NCBI RefSeq assembly: GCF_017916515.1
Contig: NZ_JAFMTA010000001.1
Location: 2,903,127-2,967,126 of the forward strand
DNA length: 64,000 nucleotides
Source of the DNA: Naasia sp. SYSU D00948
GTDB taxonomy: Bacteria > Actinomycetota > Actinomycetes > Actinomycetales > Microbacteriaceae
Reading direction: 5' to 3'
Shown: in pieces, positions 35,101-43,171 of the stretch
How the letters are laid out: each line of letters begins with the position of its first letter
Position numbering within the stretch: position 1 is the first letter of the stretch
Program-made: the position numbers and the translations under genes
The notes under the pieces: generated by a model
Database searches by the model: none
Seen by the model: the letters and a program-made list of their open reading frames with translations, nothing else
Told to the model about the DNA's origin: nothing

Positions 35101-35130
35101 GCCCGAGAGGCGCCGTGCCGCCTCTCGGGC
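35101..35130 (-). terminator. Perfect 12-bp stem-loop after GNAT gene
   Basis: GCCCGAGAGGCG (35101-35112) and CGCCTCTCGGGC (35119-35130) pair perfectly with a 6-nt loop, directly downstream of the acetyltransferase stop on the minus strand. Confidence 0.7.
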
Positions 35131-35134
35131 GCCC

Positions 35135-35626
35135 TCAGTCCTGCTCCGCCTCGGCGCCCTGGAGGTCCTTGCGCAGCTGCAGCGAGACGGTCTCGAAGCC
35201 GAGCGACTCGTACAGTCGCCGCGCCTCGGAGTTGAAGCCGAACACGTTGAGGCCGAGGTTGGTGCCGCCGAGCTTCCGGACCTCGTCCTCGGCGAGCAGC
35301 ATCGCGGCCCGGCCGTAGCCCTTCCGCCGGTGCTCCTCGTCGATCGCGATGTCGTACACCCACCACGACTTGCCGTCAGGCACCTGCGGATGCGGCCCGA
35401 TCCAGAGCGCGCCGACCGGCCGGCCGTCCGCCTCGACGTCGTAGACGAAGTGGCCCTCGAGCGGATGCCCGTCCGGGAAATAGGTCGCCATCGACCGCTC
35501 GGCGCGGGCGCGGGCCTGCTGATGCGAGTCGCCCGCCTGCTCCCGCGACTCGACGTAGTGCTCGAGCGCGAGCGTCAGCCACTCCTCGAGCCGGCCCTCG
35601 GGCATCGGTGCCAGTTCCACCGCCAC
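35135..35626 (-). CDS. GNAT-family N-acetyltransferase
   Basis: A 163-aa protein with the GNAT core: VGALWIGPHP, SWWVYDIAIDEEHRRKGYGRAAMLLAE (motif A with the R/Q-x-x-G-x-G/A acetyl-CoA loop as RRKGYG), then LGLNVFGFNSEARRLYESLGFE (motif B). It probably acetylates a small molecule or protein N-terminus; the substrate is unknown. Start GTG 35626; GTG 35620 or ATG 35605 are alternatives. It is divergent from the secreted HNH nuclease gene. Confidence 0.88.
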   Translation of the reverse strand: MAVELAPMPEGRLEEWLTLALEHYVESREQAGDSHQQARARAERSMATYFPDGHPLEGHFVYDVEADGRPVGALWIGPHPQVPDGKSWWVYDIAIDEEHRRKGYGRAAMLLAEDEVRKLGGTNLGLNVFGFNSEARRLYESLGFETVSLQLRKDLQGAEAEQD

Positions 35627-35853
35627 CGCCTCAGCCTGGCATCGAGGGCGGAGTTCGGGAACGGGGATGGCGTGTCGCCTCGCGATCTGAAAGGGTGCGG
35701 CCGCGGATCGGTGGCACCGCCTGGCAGCGGGGCCAGCGGGTGAGCGCCGAGTGCGAACTGGGCCCGCGGGACACGCGCAGCGGCTCCCGGAGCCGCTCGC
35801 CCCCGCCGCCTAGCGTGGCGGAGGTCCACGCGCGGGACCGGGGGAGGGGTGCC

Positions 35854-36663
35854 GTGCGCTCGAGGAACGGTGGGGCGTCACGGCGACGCCGAGGCACGAC
35901 ACGTGGGCTGACGTTCGGGGCGGTGCTCGGCGCCCTGGCGGCGGTTCTCCTCGCCGCGGTCGTGATCACGGGCGGGAATCTGCCGCCGGTGCTCGCGGGT
36001 CCGGCCGATCCCTCGTCAGCGGTCACCCCGGCGCCGCCGATCGCGCCACCGGCAGCGTCCCCGAGCGCCGGGCCCTCCAGCATCCCGTCATCGAGTCTGG
36101 CGGTCGACGTGCTCGCCACCCTCGAGGTGAAGGGGCGGGCTCCGAAGACGGGGTACGACCGCGAGGAGGACTTCGGAACCGCATGGCTCGACGTCGACCG
36201 CAACGGGTGCGACACCCGCAACGACATCCTGCAGCGGGACCTCGACGGCGAGCTCCTGTCCGGTCCGTGCAAGGTGCTGAGCGGCACCCTCTCGGATCCC
36301 TTCACCGGCAGGACGATCTCCTTCGTCCGCGGCGAGGCGACGAGCTCGCTCGTGCAGATCGACCACGTCGTCGCGCTCATGGACGCCTGGCAGAAGGGCG
36401 CCCAGCAGCTGACCCAGGAGGAGCGGATCCGGTTCGCCAATGACCCCCTCAACCTGCTCGCGGTCGACGGCTCGGCCAACAGTCAGAAGGGCGACGGTGA
36501 CGCCGCGACGTGGCTGCCGGCGAACCGCCCGTTCCGCTGCGAGTACGTGGCGCGGCAGGTGGCGGTCAAGGCGGCGTACCGGCTGTGGGTGACAGCTGCG
36601 GAGCGGGACGCCATCGCCCGCGTCCTCGACACGTGCCCGGGGCAAACCGTTCCCGTACCGTAG
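35854..36663 (+). CDS. Secreted or membrane-anchored HNH endonuclease (DUF1524-like)
   Basis: A 269-aa protein. TM or signal segment at about residues 22-45 (LTFGAVLGALAAVLLAAVVITGG), a Pro/Ser/Ala-rich linker to about residue 80, then a nuclease domain: YDREEDFGTAWLDVDRNGCDTRNDIL, QIDHVVALMDAWQKGAQ (DH in the HNH motif), FANDPLNLLAVDGSANSQKGDGDAATW (N..N..K). This matches the DUF1524/HNH nucleases exported by Actinobacteria. The domain has two Cys pairs likely to form disulfides. GTG 35854 follows GGGGAGGGG closely; an upstream GTG at 35815 is possible. Confidence 0.88.
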   Translation: MRSRNGGASRRRRGTTRGLTFGAVLGALAAVLLAAVVITGGNLPPVLAGPADPSSAVTPAPPIAPPAASPSAGPSSIPSSSLAVDVLATLEVKGRAPKTGYDREEDFGTAWLDVDRNGCDTRNDILQRDLDGELLSGPCKVLSGTLSDPFTGRTISFVRGEATSSLVQIDHVVALMDAWQKGAQQLTQEERIRFANDPLNLLAVDGSANSQKGDGDAATWLPANRPFRCEYVARQVAVKAAYRLWVTAAERDAIARVLDTCPGQTVPVP

Positions 36664-36700
36664 TCCCGTCAGCGCGGGGCGTGAGGCTCCGTCCGCCCTC

Positions 36701-36760
36701 GCGCTCAACAGGCGGCGATGTCGTTCAACAGCACGACACGCCGCCGCCGAACCTGTTCGC
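36701..36760. repeat. Palindromic element copy A (CTCAACAGGC family)
   Basis: GCGCTCAACAGGC (36701-36713), then GTTCAACAG (36723-36731), then CGACACGCCGCCG and GAACCTGTTCGCC. The spacing and sequence of the left half match copy B at 44879: a CAACAG repeat in the same place, then CGACACGCCGC. Confidence 0.6.
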
Positions 36761-36796
36761 CGAGATTCTGCTTGGCCAGACCGCAGCCCGGTAGGT

Positions 36797-37813
36797 CTAC
36801 GTCAGGAGACGGTCCGCCTGGACTTGAAGCGAGGCGAGGGCGGACCGAAGTGGTTCGTCCGCGTCGTCCAATTGAGCGAGTTCGAGCGTCGCCGCGGCCA
36901 GCAGCGACGTCAGGAGCTCGTGCCGCGGAGCCGGTTCGGCCGGCGGAGCTGTCACCGCCGCGTCCCGGGGCGCCCGGCGCCTCCTGACCCGATCCATCGA
37001 GTCGAGCCGCTGCTCAGGACGAGCAGGAGCGACGATCGTCGCCCGCCGTCCGTTCGAGTCGGGATCACTCGTTCGGCCTAGGACCTGTACCCGTTCGTCC
37101 CCGTGCACGTGCCAGATCGCAGCCGTCCATGCGCAAAGCACGGCGTCCAGGAGGTCCTCGCGGTGCTTGTGGTCGGTCGCGACCGGCGTGGACGGCTCGT
37201 CGAGGAGAGTGCGAGTCAGGTCGTGCGAGCGGAGGTCGACCGGTGGCACCGCGTCCGCGAGGTCGCCGACCCGCCGGATCAGCTCATCGAACTCGGTCGC
37301 TCGCTGCAGGCGTGCGTCCGGCGCCGACATGCCGGGGATGAGCCTCTTGTAGCGCGGCCGCTCGATCTCGTAGCCGAGCTCCTCCATTCCCACCAGAGTC
37401 GTGTACGGGTAGCACTCGAAGAACCCGCGGGCGTCGGGAGCGGGCGGCCGCGTCCCGTCCAGGTAGTCGAAGCCGGCCGCTTCCAGCTGTCCGCGGAGGG
37501 TCACGCCGCCGAGCCAGCCCAGGCCGGCGTTGCTGGCGTTCGCCGCCACGCGCCATCGGCCGTACGCCTGCCCGACCTCGCGCTCGCACTCGCGCATCCC
37601 GGTCGAGTTGGCGACCACGAGCGGTGCGTCGACGGCGATGATGCAGCCGGGCTTGGCCGTCTCGATGAGCCACTCCGCTACTGCCTCTATGCCTCGAAGC
37701 CACCCGGCATCGAGGATGCGCCCGCCGGAGTCGAGCACCGCGAACCCCGATTCCTTGGCCTGCCGGCCCTCCGTCCCTTCCCCCCACGCGAGGTCCACCC
37801 CGATGTACTGCAT
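36797..37813 (-). CDS. DUF429 protein, predicted RNase H-like nuclease
   Basis: A 338-aa product. It starts YIGVDLAWGEGTEGRQAKESG (first Asp of an RNase H-like fold), then CIIAVDAPLVVANSTGMRECEREV (second acidic site), ARGFFECYPYTTLVGMEELGYE and LLDAVLCAWTAAIW (late Asp). These are the conserved blocks of DUF429, annotated as predicted nuclease. Family members are about 230-260 aa, so the C-terminal roughly 90 residues (Arg-rich, then helical) are an extension. GGGGGAAGA precedes the ATG. It is divergent from the glutaredoxin gene. Confidence 0.85.
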   Translation of the reverse strand: MQYIGVDLAWGEGTEGRQAKESGFAVLDSGGRILDAGWLRGIEAVAEWLIETAKPGCIIAVDAPLVVANSTGMRECEREVGQAYGRWRVAANASNAGLGWLGGVTLRGQLEAAGFDYLDGTRPPAPDARGFFECYPYTTLVGMEELGYEIERPRYKRLIPGMSAPDARLQRATEFDELIRRVGDLADAVPPVDLRSHDLTRTLLDEPSTPVATDHKHREDLLDAVLCAWTAAIWHVHGDERVQVLGRTSDPDSNGRRATIVAPARPEQRLDSMDRVRRRRAPRDAAVTAPPAEPAPRHELLTSLLAAATLELAQLDDADEPLRSALASLQVQADRLLT

Positions 37814-37875
37814 TCTTCCCCCGAGCCGACATGCCGCCCCGGGAATTGATCGGGGCCGTTGGTTGTCTTCCCCTA

Positions 37876-38133
37876 ATGATGACTGCGAACACTGCTCCCT
37901 CCCGGATCACCATGTACGGCGCCGACTGGTGCGGCGACTGCCGCCGCTCGAAGCGGGTGCTTGACGCGCTCGGTGTCGACTACGACTATGTGGACACCGT
38001 GGAGATCGAGGACGCCGCCGACCGGGCGCGCGCCATCAGCGGACGCACGAACATCCCCGTGATCGTGTTCCCGGACGGCTCGCACCTCGTCGAGCCGAGC
38101 GACCCGGAGCTGCGGGAGAAGCTGGCCGCCTGA
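37876..38133 (+). CDS. Glutaredoxin-like protein (Mrx1-type)
   Basis: An 85-aa protein with RITMYGADWCGDCRRSKRVLDALGVDYDYVD, the thioredoxin fold with active-site CGDC, then NIPVIVFPDGSHLVEPSD (cis-Pro). CGDC is less usual than CxYC or CGYC but is found in actinobacterial mycoredoxin-like proteins. It likely reduces mixed disulfides with a low-molecular-weight thiol. Start at ATG 37876 or the adjacent ATG 37879; no clear Shine-Dalgarno. nnrE follows 14 nt downstream. Confidence 0.88.
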   Translation: MMTANTAPSRITMYGADWCGDCRRSKRVLDALGVDYDYVDTVEIEDAADRARAISGRTNIPVIVFPDGSHLVEPSDPELREKLAA

Positions 38134-38147
38134 CCGAGGAGGCGCGG

Positions 38148-38864
38148 ATGCCCGTCGGATACTCCGCCGCACAGATCCGCGCCGCGGAGGCCCCGCACCT
38201 CGCGAACCATGAGCCGCTCATGCAACGGGCGGCCGCCGGCCTCGCGGCGGAGATCCGCGGCGTCATCGCCGAGCGGCGGCGTGACGGGCGGCTCCGGCAC
38301 GCTCGCCCCTGCGTCCTGCTGCTCGTCGGGCCCGGAAACAACGGCGGAGACGCCCTCTACGCCGGCGCCGAGCTCGCGGCGAAGGGCAAGCGTATCCTCG
38401 TGCTGCTTGTGCTTGGCCGCGTCCACGAGGACGGGCTCGCGGCCGCCCTCGCCGCCGGGGCGGAGATCGTCACCGACGACGAGGCCGTCGAGGCGGCCGC
38501 GACGGCCGACGTGATCGTCGACGGGATCTTCGGCACCGGCTCCTCCGGCCGCTCCGCCCTGCAGGGCGCCGCCCGCGACGTCGTGATGCGGCTGCAGCCC
38601 CTCCTCGGCGGTCCGGAGGCCCCCGCGGTCGTCGCCGTCGACCTGCCGAGCGGCGTGGACGCCGACGACGGCAGCGTCCCCGACCCCGCGGTGCTGCCGG
38701 CCGACCTGACCGTGACGTTCGGAGGGATGAAGGCGGGCCTGCTCCTCTCGCCCGCGAGGGAGCTGGCCGGGCGCGTGAGGGTCGTCCAGATCGGCATCGA
38801 GCGCCAGCTCGCTCGCATGGAGCCCGCGCTGCAGCTCCCCGACGACACCTCGGGCGGTCAGTAG
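38148..38864 (+). CDS. nnrE: NAD(P)H-hydrate epimerase (YjeF N-terminal domain)
   Basis: A 238-aa protein with YSAAQIRAAEA, LLLVGPGNNGGDALYAGAELA (GPGNNGGD), IVDGIFGTG and VAVDLPSGVDADDGSV, all conserved in YjeF_N epimerases that repair R-NADHX. The ADP-dependent dehydratase domain usually fused at the C-terminus is absent, so this is a single-domain form and a separate nnrD would be expected elsewhere. GAGGAGG precedes the ATG by 5-6 nt. It overlaps the YdeI-like gene tail-to-tail by 7 nt. Confidence 0.92.
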   Translation: MPVGYSAAQIRAAEAPHLANHEPLMQRAAAGLAAEIRGVIAERRRDGRLRHARPCVLLLVGPGNNGGDALYAGAELAAKGKRILVLLVLGRVHEDGLAAALAAGAEIVTDDEAVEAAATADVIVDGIFGTGSSGRSALQGAARDVVMRLQPLLGGPEAPAVVAVDLPSGVDADDGSVPDPAVLPADLTVTFGGMKAGLLLSPARELAGRVRVVQIGIERQLARMEPALQLPDDTSGGQ

Positions 38865-39430
38865 AGCTTCTCGCCTCGGGCGAGCATCTCGACGAAGTTC
38901 CGGATGCGACGCTCGCGGGTCTCGGGCCGCTTAGCCTCCTGGATGCGGTAGAAGATCGCGAACCGGTTCGCCTTGTCGAGCTGCTCGAGGAACCGCTCGG
39001 CGTCCGGGTCCTGCCGGACCGCGGCCAGGAAGTCGTCCGGGAGCTCGGCGGATCGCTGCCCCTCGTACGCGCGCTCCCACCGCCCATCGGCGCGGGCCCG
39101 CTCCACCTCGGCGAGGCCGCTGGGCTGCATCCGCCCGTCCGCGATGAGCTTCTCCGCGAAATCCCTGTTCCTCTTCGACCAGGGGCTGCGCGACGTGCGC
39201 GGGCCGAACCCCTGCAGCCAGTAGCGGTCGTCCTGCGGCCGCTTCTGCCCGTCGATCCAGCCCCAGCAGAGGGCGACCAGCAGAGCCTGGTCGTACGTGA
39301 CGGAGGCGATTCCGGAGCCCTTCTTGGCGAGCCGGAGCCAGATGCCCGGGGACGTGTCGTGGTTGCGGGCCAGCCACTCCTCGAACGCTGCCTCGTCCGG
39401 GAACTCCTCCGTCGCGCGCTCGGGTGGCAT
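38858..39430 (-). CDS. YdeI/OmpD-associated family protein
   Basis: A 190-aa protein: EFPDEAAFEEWLARNHDTSPGIWLRLAKKGSG, ALLVALCWGWIDGQKRPQDDRYWLQGFGPR, SPWSKRNRDFAEKLI, and a C-terminal FLEQLDKANRFAIFYRIQEAKRPETRERRI. This is the domain found in YdeI/OmdA-like proteins, reported to be linked to peptide or bacteriocin tolerance in Firmicutes relatives; the molecular function is unknown. The start is ATG 39430, preceded by GGAGAAGGG. It lies next to the repeat-protein/M50 unit but on the opposite strand. Confidence 0.85.
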   Translation of the reverse strand: MPPERATEEFPDEAAFEEWLARNHDTSPGIWLRLAKKGSGIASVTYDQALLVALCWGWIDGQKRPQDDRYWLQGFGPRTSRSPWSKRNRDFAEKLIADGRMQPSGLAEVERARADGRWERAYEGQRSAELPDDFLAAVRQDPDAERFLEQLDKANRFAIFYRIQEAKRPETRERRIRNFVEMLARGEKLY

Positions 39431-39595
39431 CCCTTCTCCTTCCCCTCGGAGCCGACGGTAGCGGGAGCCGCGGCCACGACGCGCGCCGGACTCCGAACGA
39501 CCGATCCGAAGACGCAACCCCTCGATCGGGGTGCAGGGCTTCGCCCTACCGTCGTGTGAGGAATGCGGAATACGGCATCCGGGAAGGGAGATCAC

Positions 39596-40390
39596 GTGCA
39601 CGACCAGGAATTCGCTCCGCTGTCGAAGGACGAGCTCGCCGCGGAGTCCGCGACGGCACTGCCCGACAAGGAGGTCGCGTCCATCCTCGACCTCAACGCG
39701 GACCTCAACCTGGACCTCGACGTCGCGGCCCCCATCGACCTCGCGGTCGCGGCCAACGCCAACGTCGCCGCGCCCATCGACGCGGCCGTCGGCGCCAACA
39801 TTCTGTCCGACGGATCGACCGCGCAGGCGCTCGCCGATCAGGGCGTGGTGATCGACCAGGGCATCAACGCCGACGCCACGGCGACCGCCACGCAGGAGAG
39901 CGGCATCGACCAGGACTCGACGGCAGGGGAGACCGCCGGCACCGCGGGTGCGGACGGCACCGCCGCCGCTGCCACCACCACACTGCCCGACGGCACGCTG
40001 CCCGATGCTGGCGCACTGCCCGGTGGCGCACTGCCGGACGACACGCTGCCGGATGCGGGTGGGGCACTGCCGGACGGCACGCTTCCCGACGTCGGCGGCA
40101 CGCTGCCGGAGGTCGGCGAGACGGTGGACGAAGTGGGGTCTGCGCTCACCGGTGACCTGCTCGACGTCGACCTCAATCTCGACGCCGCGGCCGGTCTGGC
40201 CGCGCCCATCAACGGTGCGGTCGCCGCGAACGCCAACGTGGCGGCCCCCATCGACGCCGCGGTGGCGGCCAACGTCGCCTCGATCGACAGCGAGGCAACG
40301 GCCGTCGCCCAGCAGGACGCGATCATCAGCCAGCAGATCGACGGCGCGGCGACCGCCTCGGCCGACCAGCAGTCGGACCTGCAGCAGTAG
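39596..40390 (+). CDS. Leader-like, Ala/Asp/Asn-rich two-repeat protein with LPD linker, candidate substrate of the adjacent M50 protein
   Basis: A 264-aa protein without signal peptide, Cys or aromatic core. Residues 1-30 (HDQEFAPLSKDELAAESATA onward) look like an acidic amphipathic leader. Residues about 30-105 and 188-263 are two copies of one repeat: LDLNADLNLDLDVAAPIDLA versus VDLNLDAAAGLAAPINGAVA, both continuing with VAANANVAAPIDAAV and a Gln/Ala/Thr-rich tail. Residues 129-172 are an LPD-based linker (LPDGTLPDAGALPGG, LPDDTLPDAGG, LPDGTLPDVGG). The GTG at 39596 has GGGAAGGGAG 5 nt before; an upstream ATG is less likely. The ATG of the M50 gene follows the stop codon directly. I infer that the leader is read by the PqqD-like domain of its neighbour; not recognised as any named family. 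Confidence 0.8.
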   Translation: MHDQEFAPLSKDELAAESATALPDKEVASILDLNADLNLDLDVAAPIDLAVAANANVAAPIDAAVGANILSDGSTAQALADQGVVIDQGINADATATATQESGIDQDSTAGETAGTAGADGTAAAATTTLPDGTLPDAGALPGGALPDDTLPDAGGALPDGTLPDVGGTLPEVGETVDEVGSALTGDLLDVDLNLDAAAGLAAPINGAVAANANVAAPIDAAVAANVASIDSEATAVAQQDAIISQQIDGAATASADQQSDLQQ

Positions 40391-42760
40391 ATGACGGTCG
40401 ACACCGGCGGGCCGTCCACCTCGGGCGGCCCGCCGGATCCGACTCCGCCGGCAGCGCCTCGGTGGGTCCCTGCTCGGGCCGCCGGCGTCCAGCTGCTCGG
40501 CGACATGGAGGGCTCCGGCTACCGGGAACCGCCCGCGCTCGTGCGACGCGGCGACGGGCAGGTGCTGCAGCTGACGCCCCTGCTGTACCGGGTGCTGTCG
40601 GCGGCGGACGGCACCAGCACACTCGAGGACATCGCACGGCGGGTCGGCGCGGAGACGAGACGCCGGGTCGAGGCCGGCGATGTGCGAACGCTGCTGATGT
40701 CGCAGCTGCTTCCCCTCGGGCTCATCCGGCGGCTCGACGGCGGGGAGCCCGAGGTCAAGCGATCGGATCCGCTGCTGCGCATGCGGTTCCGGGTCGCCGT
40801 CACCGACCCCGAGCGGACCCGCACGCTGACCGCACCCTTCGCGCGGCTGTTCACACCGTTCCTCGTCGTCCCGGTGCTGCTCGCGTTCGCCGTCGTCGGC
40901 TGGTGGGTCCTGTTCGAGCGCGGGCTCGCCGCTGCCACCCGCCAGGCCTTCGACCGGCCGGCCCTGCTGCTCCTCGTCTTCGTGATCACCGTGCTGTCCG
41001 CGGCCTTCCACGAGTTCGGTCACGCGGCCGCCGCCACCCGCGCCGGGGCCACGCCCGGCCGGATGGGAGCAGGGCTTTACCTGGTCTGGCCGGCGTTCTA
41101 CACCGACGTCACCGACTCCTACCGGCTCGGGCGGTGGGGGCGGCTGCGGACGGATCTGGGCGGTCTCTACTTCAACGCGATCGTCGCCGTCCTCATCGCC
41201 GCGGTCTGGCTCCTCACACGGGACGACGCTCTGCTCCTCGTGGTCGCGAGCCAGCTGCTGCTGATGGTCCGGCAGCTCGCGCCGTTCGTCCGCTTCGACG
41301 GCTACCACGTGCTCGCCGACGCGACCGGTGTGCCGGACCTCTTCCAGCGCATCGGCCCGACGCTGCGCGGCCTGCTTCCGTGGCGCTGGCGGAGCCCGGA
41401 GTCGCGCGAGCTGAAGCCATGGGCGCGCGCCGTGATCACCGTGTGGGTGCTCCTCGTGGTGCCGCTGCTGGTGCTCACGGCGGTGCTCCTGATCCTGGCC
41501 TTCCCGCGGATCGTCGGGACTGCGCTCGGCGAGCTCGGAGAGCAGGTCCAGCTGCTCGGCGACGCGGGCGGGGACGCTGGAGCGGTGGCCGGTCACGTGC
41601 TCGCCATGATCGCGATCGCGATCCCGGTCGCCGGGATGGCGTATCTCCTCGTCCGGATGGCACGGCAGACGGTGGCCCGGACCTGGCGCCGAACTCAGGG
41701 GCGTCCGGTCCGGCGCGGCGTCGCCGCGGTGGTGGGCGCGACGCTCGTCGCGGCACTCGCCTGGGCGTGGTGGCCCTCCCCGCAGGTGTACCGGCCCGTG
41801 CAGGCGTACGAGGACGGCACGGTCCTGTCCGCGGTGCGCGCGCTGGTTCCCGCCGACGAGGGGACGCTGACCGCCGGAACGGCCGGGCAGCAGGTTGTCG
41901 TGTGGCCGGAGGACGCGCAGCGGCCGACCGCGGACGATCCCGCGCTCGCGCTGGTGCTCCTGCCCCGCGCTGCGGGAGCGGGCAGCGGGGACGCCGGCTC
42001 GGGACCGTCATGGGTCTTCCCCTTCGACCGCCCGACGGCGCCTCGGGATGGGAGCAGCCAAGCCCTAGCGGTGAACACGACGGACGGCAGCGTCGTCTAC
42101 AACGTCGCGTTCGCGCTCGTGTGGGTCGAGGACGAGACGGTCGACACGACGAACGAGGCGTACGCCTTCGCCAGCTGCTCGGGGTGCGCCGCCGTCGCCG
42201 TGGGCTTCCAGGTCGTGCTCGTCGTGGGACAGGCCGACGTCGTCGTGCCGCAGAACATCGCCGCGGCGGTCAACTACAACTGCATCGAGTGCGTCAGCTA
42301 CGCACTCGCGCAGCAGCTCGTCCTGACCCTGAACGGGCCCCTGAGCGCCGGGACGCTGTCCGAGCTCGAGTCGATCTGGGCGGAGCTCGGGGAGCTGGGG
42401 TCGAACATCGCGCAGGTTCCTCTGTCGGAGCTCGAAGCTCGACTCAGCGAATTCCGCACCCGGATTGCGGCCGTGATCTCCGCCGATCCTGCCGCCGTTC
42501 CCGGGGGCGGGAGTGCGCCGACACCGGCGCCGTCACGCCCGGCGGAGGCAGCGCCCACCGAGGAGCCGACGGACGAGGAGTCCGGGCAGCCGCTCGGCGG
42601 AACGACGACCGACGATCAGCCTGCACCGGAGGACGGAGCGCCGGCGGGGTCGGACGGGGAGCAACCTGCCTCCGACTCCCCGTCCGAGCCGTCCCCGCCC
42701 CCGACGACCGCGCCGACAGCGGAGTCCACTCCGGAGCCGGACAGCACTCCGGCGGGCTGA
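40391..42760 (+). CDS. Membrane M50-type metalloprotease with N-terminal PqqD-like (RRE) domain
   Basis: A 789-aa protein. Residues about 45-115 resemble PqqD/RRE (QVLQLTPLLYRVLSAADGTS, TLEDIARRVG), the leader-binding fold of RiPP systems. TM segments then include VLSAAFHEFGHAAAATRAGA with the zinc motif HEFGH at 207-211. A second site is RFDGYHVLAD (302-310), where D303 matches the third ligand of M50 site-2 proteases. About seven TM segments lie between residues 155 and 460. The rest (about 460-690) is extracytoplasmic with two CxxC pairs (C596/C599 and C631/C634), followed by a Pro/Thr/Glu-rich tail. It is in a zero-gap operon with the repeat protein. Likely to bind, cut or export it; the activity is inferred. 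Confidence 0.85.
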   Translation: MTVDTGGPSTSGGPPDPTPPAAPRWVPARAAGVQLLGDMEGSGYREPPALVRRGDGQVLQLTPLLYRVLSAADGTSTLEDIARRVGAETRRRVEAGDVRTLLMSQLLPLGLIRRLDGGEPEVKRSDPLLRMRFRVAVTDPERTRTLTAPFARLFTPFLVVPVLLAFAVVGWWVLFERGLAAATRQAFDRPALLLLVFVITVLSAAFHEFGHAAAATRAGATPGRMGAGLYLVWPAFYTDVTDSYRLGRWGRLRTDLGGLYFNAIVAVLIAAVWLLTRDDALLLVVASQLLLMVRQLAPFVRFDGYHVLADATGVPDLFQRIGPTLRGLLPWRWRSPESRELKPWARAVITVWVLLVVPLLVLTAVLLILAFPRIVGTALGELGEQVQLLGDAGGDAGAVAGHVLAMIAIAIPVAGMAYLLVRMARQTVARTWRRTQGRPVRRGVAAVVGATLVAALAWAWWPSPQVYRPVQAYEDGTVLSAVRALVPADEGTLTAGTAGQQVVVWPEDAQRPTADDPALALVLLPRAAGAGSGDAGSGPSWVFPFDRPTAPRDGSSQALAVNTTDGSVVYNVAFALVWVEDETVDTTNEAYAFASCSGCAAVAVGFQVVLVVGQADVVVPQNIAAAVNYNCIECVSYALAQQLVLTLNGPLSAGTLSELESIWAELGELGSNIAQVPLSELEARLSEFRTRIAAVISADPAAVPGGGSAPTPAPSRPAEAAPTEEPTDEESGQPLGGTTTDDQPAPEDGAPAGSDGEQPASDSPSEPSPPPTTAPTAESTPEPDSTPAG

Positions 42761-42796
42761 TGGGCTGTCCCCGCGGCGTCCGCCGAGCGGTCCCGT

Positions 42797-42802
42797 TAGC
42801 GT
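42797..42802 (+). promoter_or_regulatory. -10 element TAGCGT, leaderless start
   Basis: TAGCGT lies 6 nt before the GTG at 42809. Confidence 0.4.
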
Positions 42803-42808
42803 GATCGG

Positions 42809-43111
42809 GTGCCGTCGTACCGGGTGACCCTCACGGTCGGCGCTCTGCGGCCGGGCGTTCCGCCCGAGTCGGTGCTTCCGGCGGCCGCCGACGCGGTGAA
42901 GGAGCTGACGACGCTCGAGGCGTCGAGCGTGGCGGTCGTCCGGGGCGAGCCGCGCCTCGTCGTGCGCTTCACCGCGGAGGACGACGAGATCGCGCGGCAG
43001 ATCGCCGCCCATGCCGCATCCGTCGCGGGACAGCTCGCCGAGGTGCTCGATGCTCGGGTCACGCGCCGCTCCCGGAACCGGTGGCTGAGGGTCCCCGAGG
43101 ACCGGGGCTGA
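42809..43111 (+). CDS. Hypothetical protein, small
   Basis: A 100-aa protein: YRVTLTVGALRPGVPPESVLPAAADAVKELTTLE, then VRGEPRLVVRFTAEDDEIARQIA. The beta-alpha-beta pattern suggests a small ferredoxin-like fold. No family recognised. The GTG start at 42809 has a TAGCGT -10 element 6 nt upstream. It is separated from the M50 gene by only 48 nt, but its own promoter argues against membership of that operon. The end overlaps the first copy of the 21-nt direct repeat. Confidence 0.6.
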   Translation: MPSYRVTLTVGALRPGVPPESVLPAAADAVKELTTLEASSVAVVRGEPRLVVRFTAEDDEIARQIAAHAASVAGQLAEVLDARVTRRSRNRWLRVPEDRG

Positions 43112-43171
43112 TCCGCTGCTCGGGCGGGGCTCCGGAGGCGACCGCGCAAGGACCTGGGCTGATTCGCTGCT
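43100..43171. repeat. 21-nt direct repeat, two copies 51 nt apart
   Basis: GACCGGGGCTGATCCGCTGC (43100-43119) and GACCTGGGCTGATTCGCTGC (43151-43170) differ at two positions; the next base, T, is shared, and partial similarity continues (GCGGGGCTCCGG versus GCGGAAGCCCCGG). Confidence 0.6.

Noticed and set aside
39980-40115. LPDGT/LPDDT segments as sortase signals
   Set aside because: They are multiple, internal and not followed by a hydrophobic segment and charged tail; no sortase gene is nearby, so they look like a flexible linker.
38858-41596. Long minus-strand frame joining the YdeI-like gene with sequence opposite the repeat protein and M50 gene
   Set aside because: Only the part from 39430 down has family motifs and a Shine-Dalgarno; the upstream part is antisense to the M50 gene.
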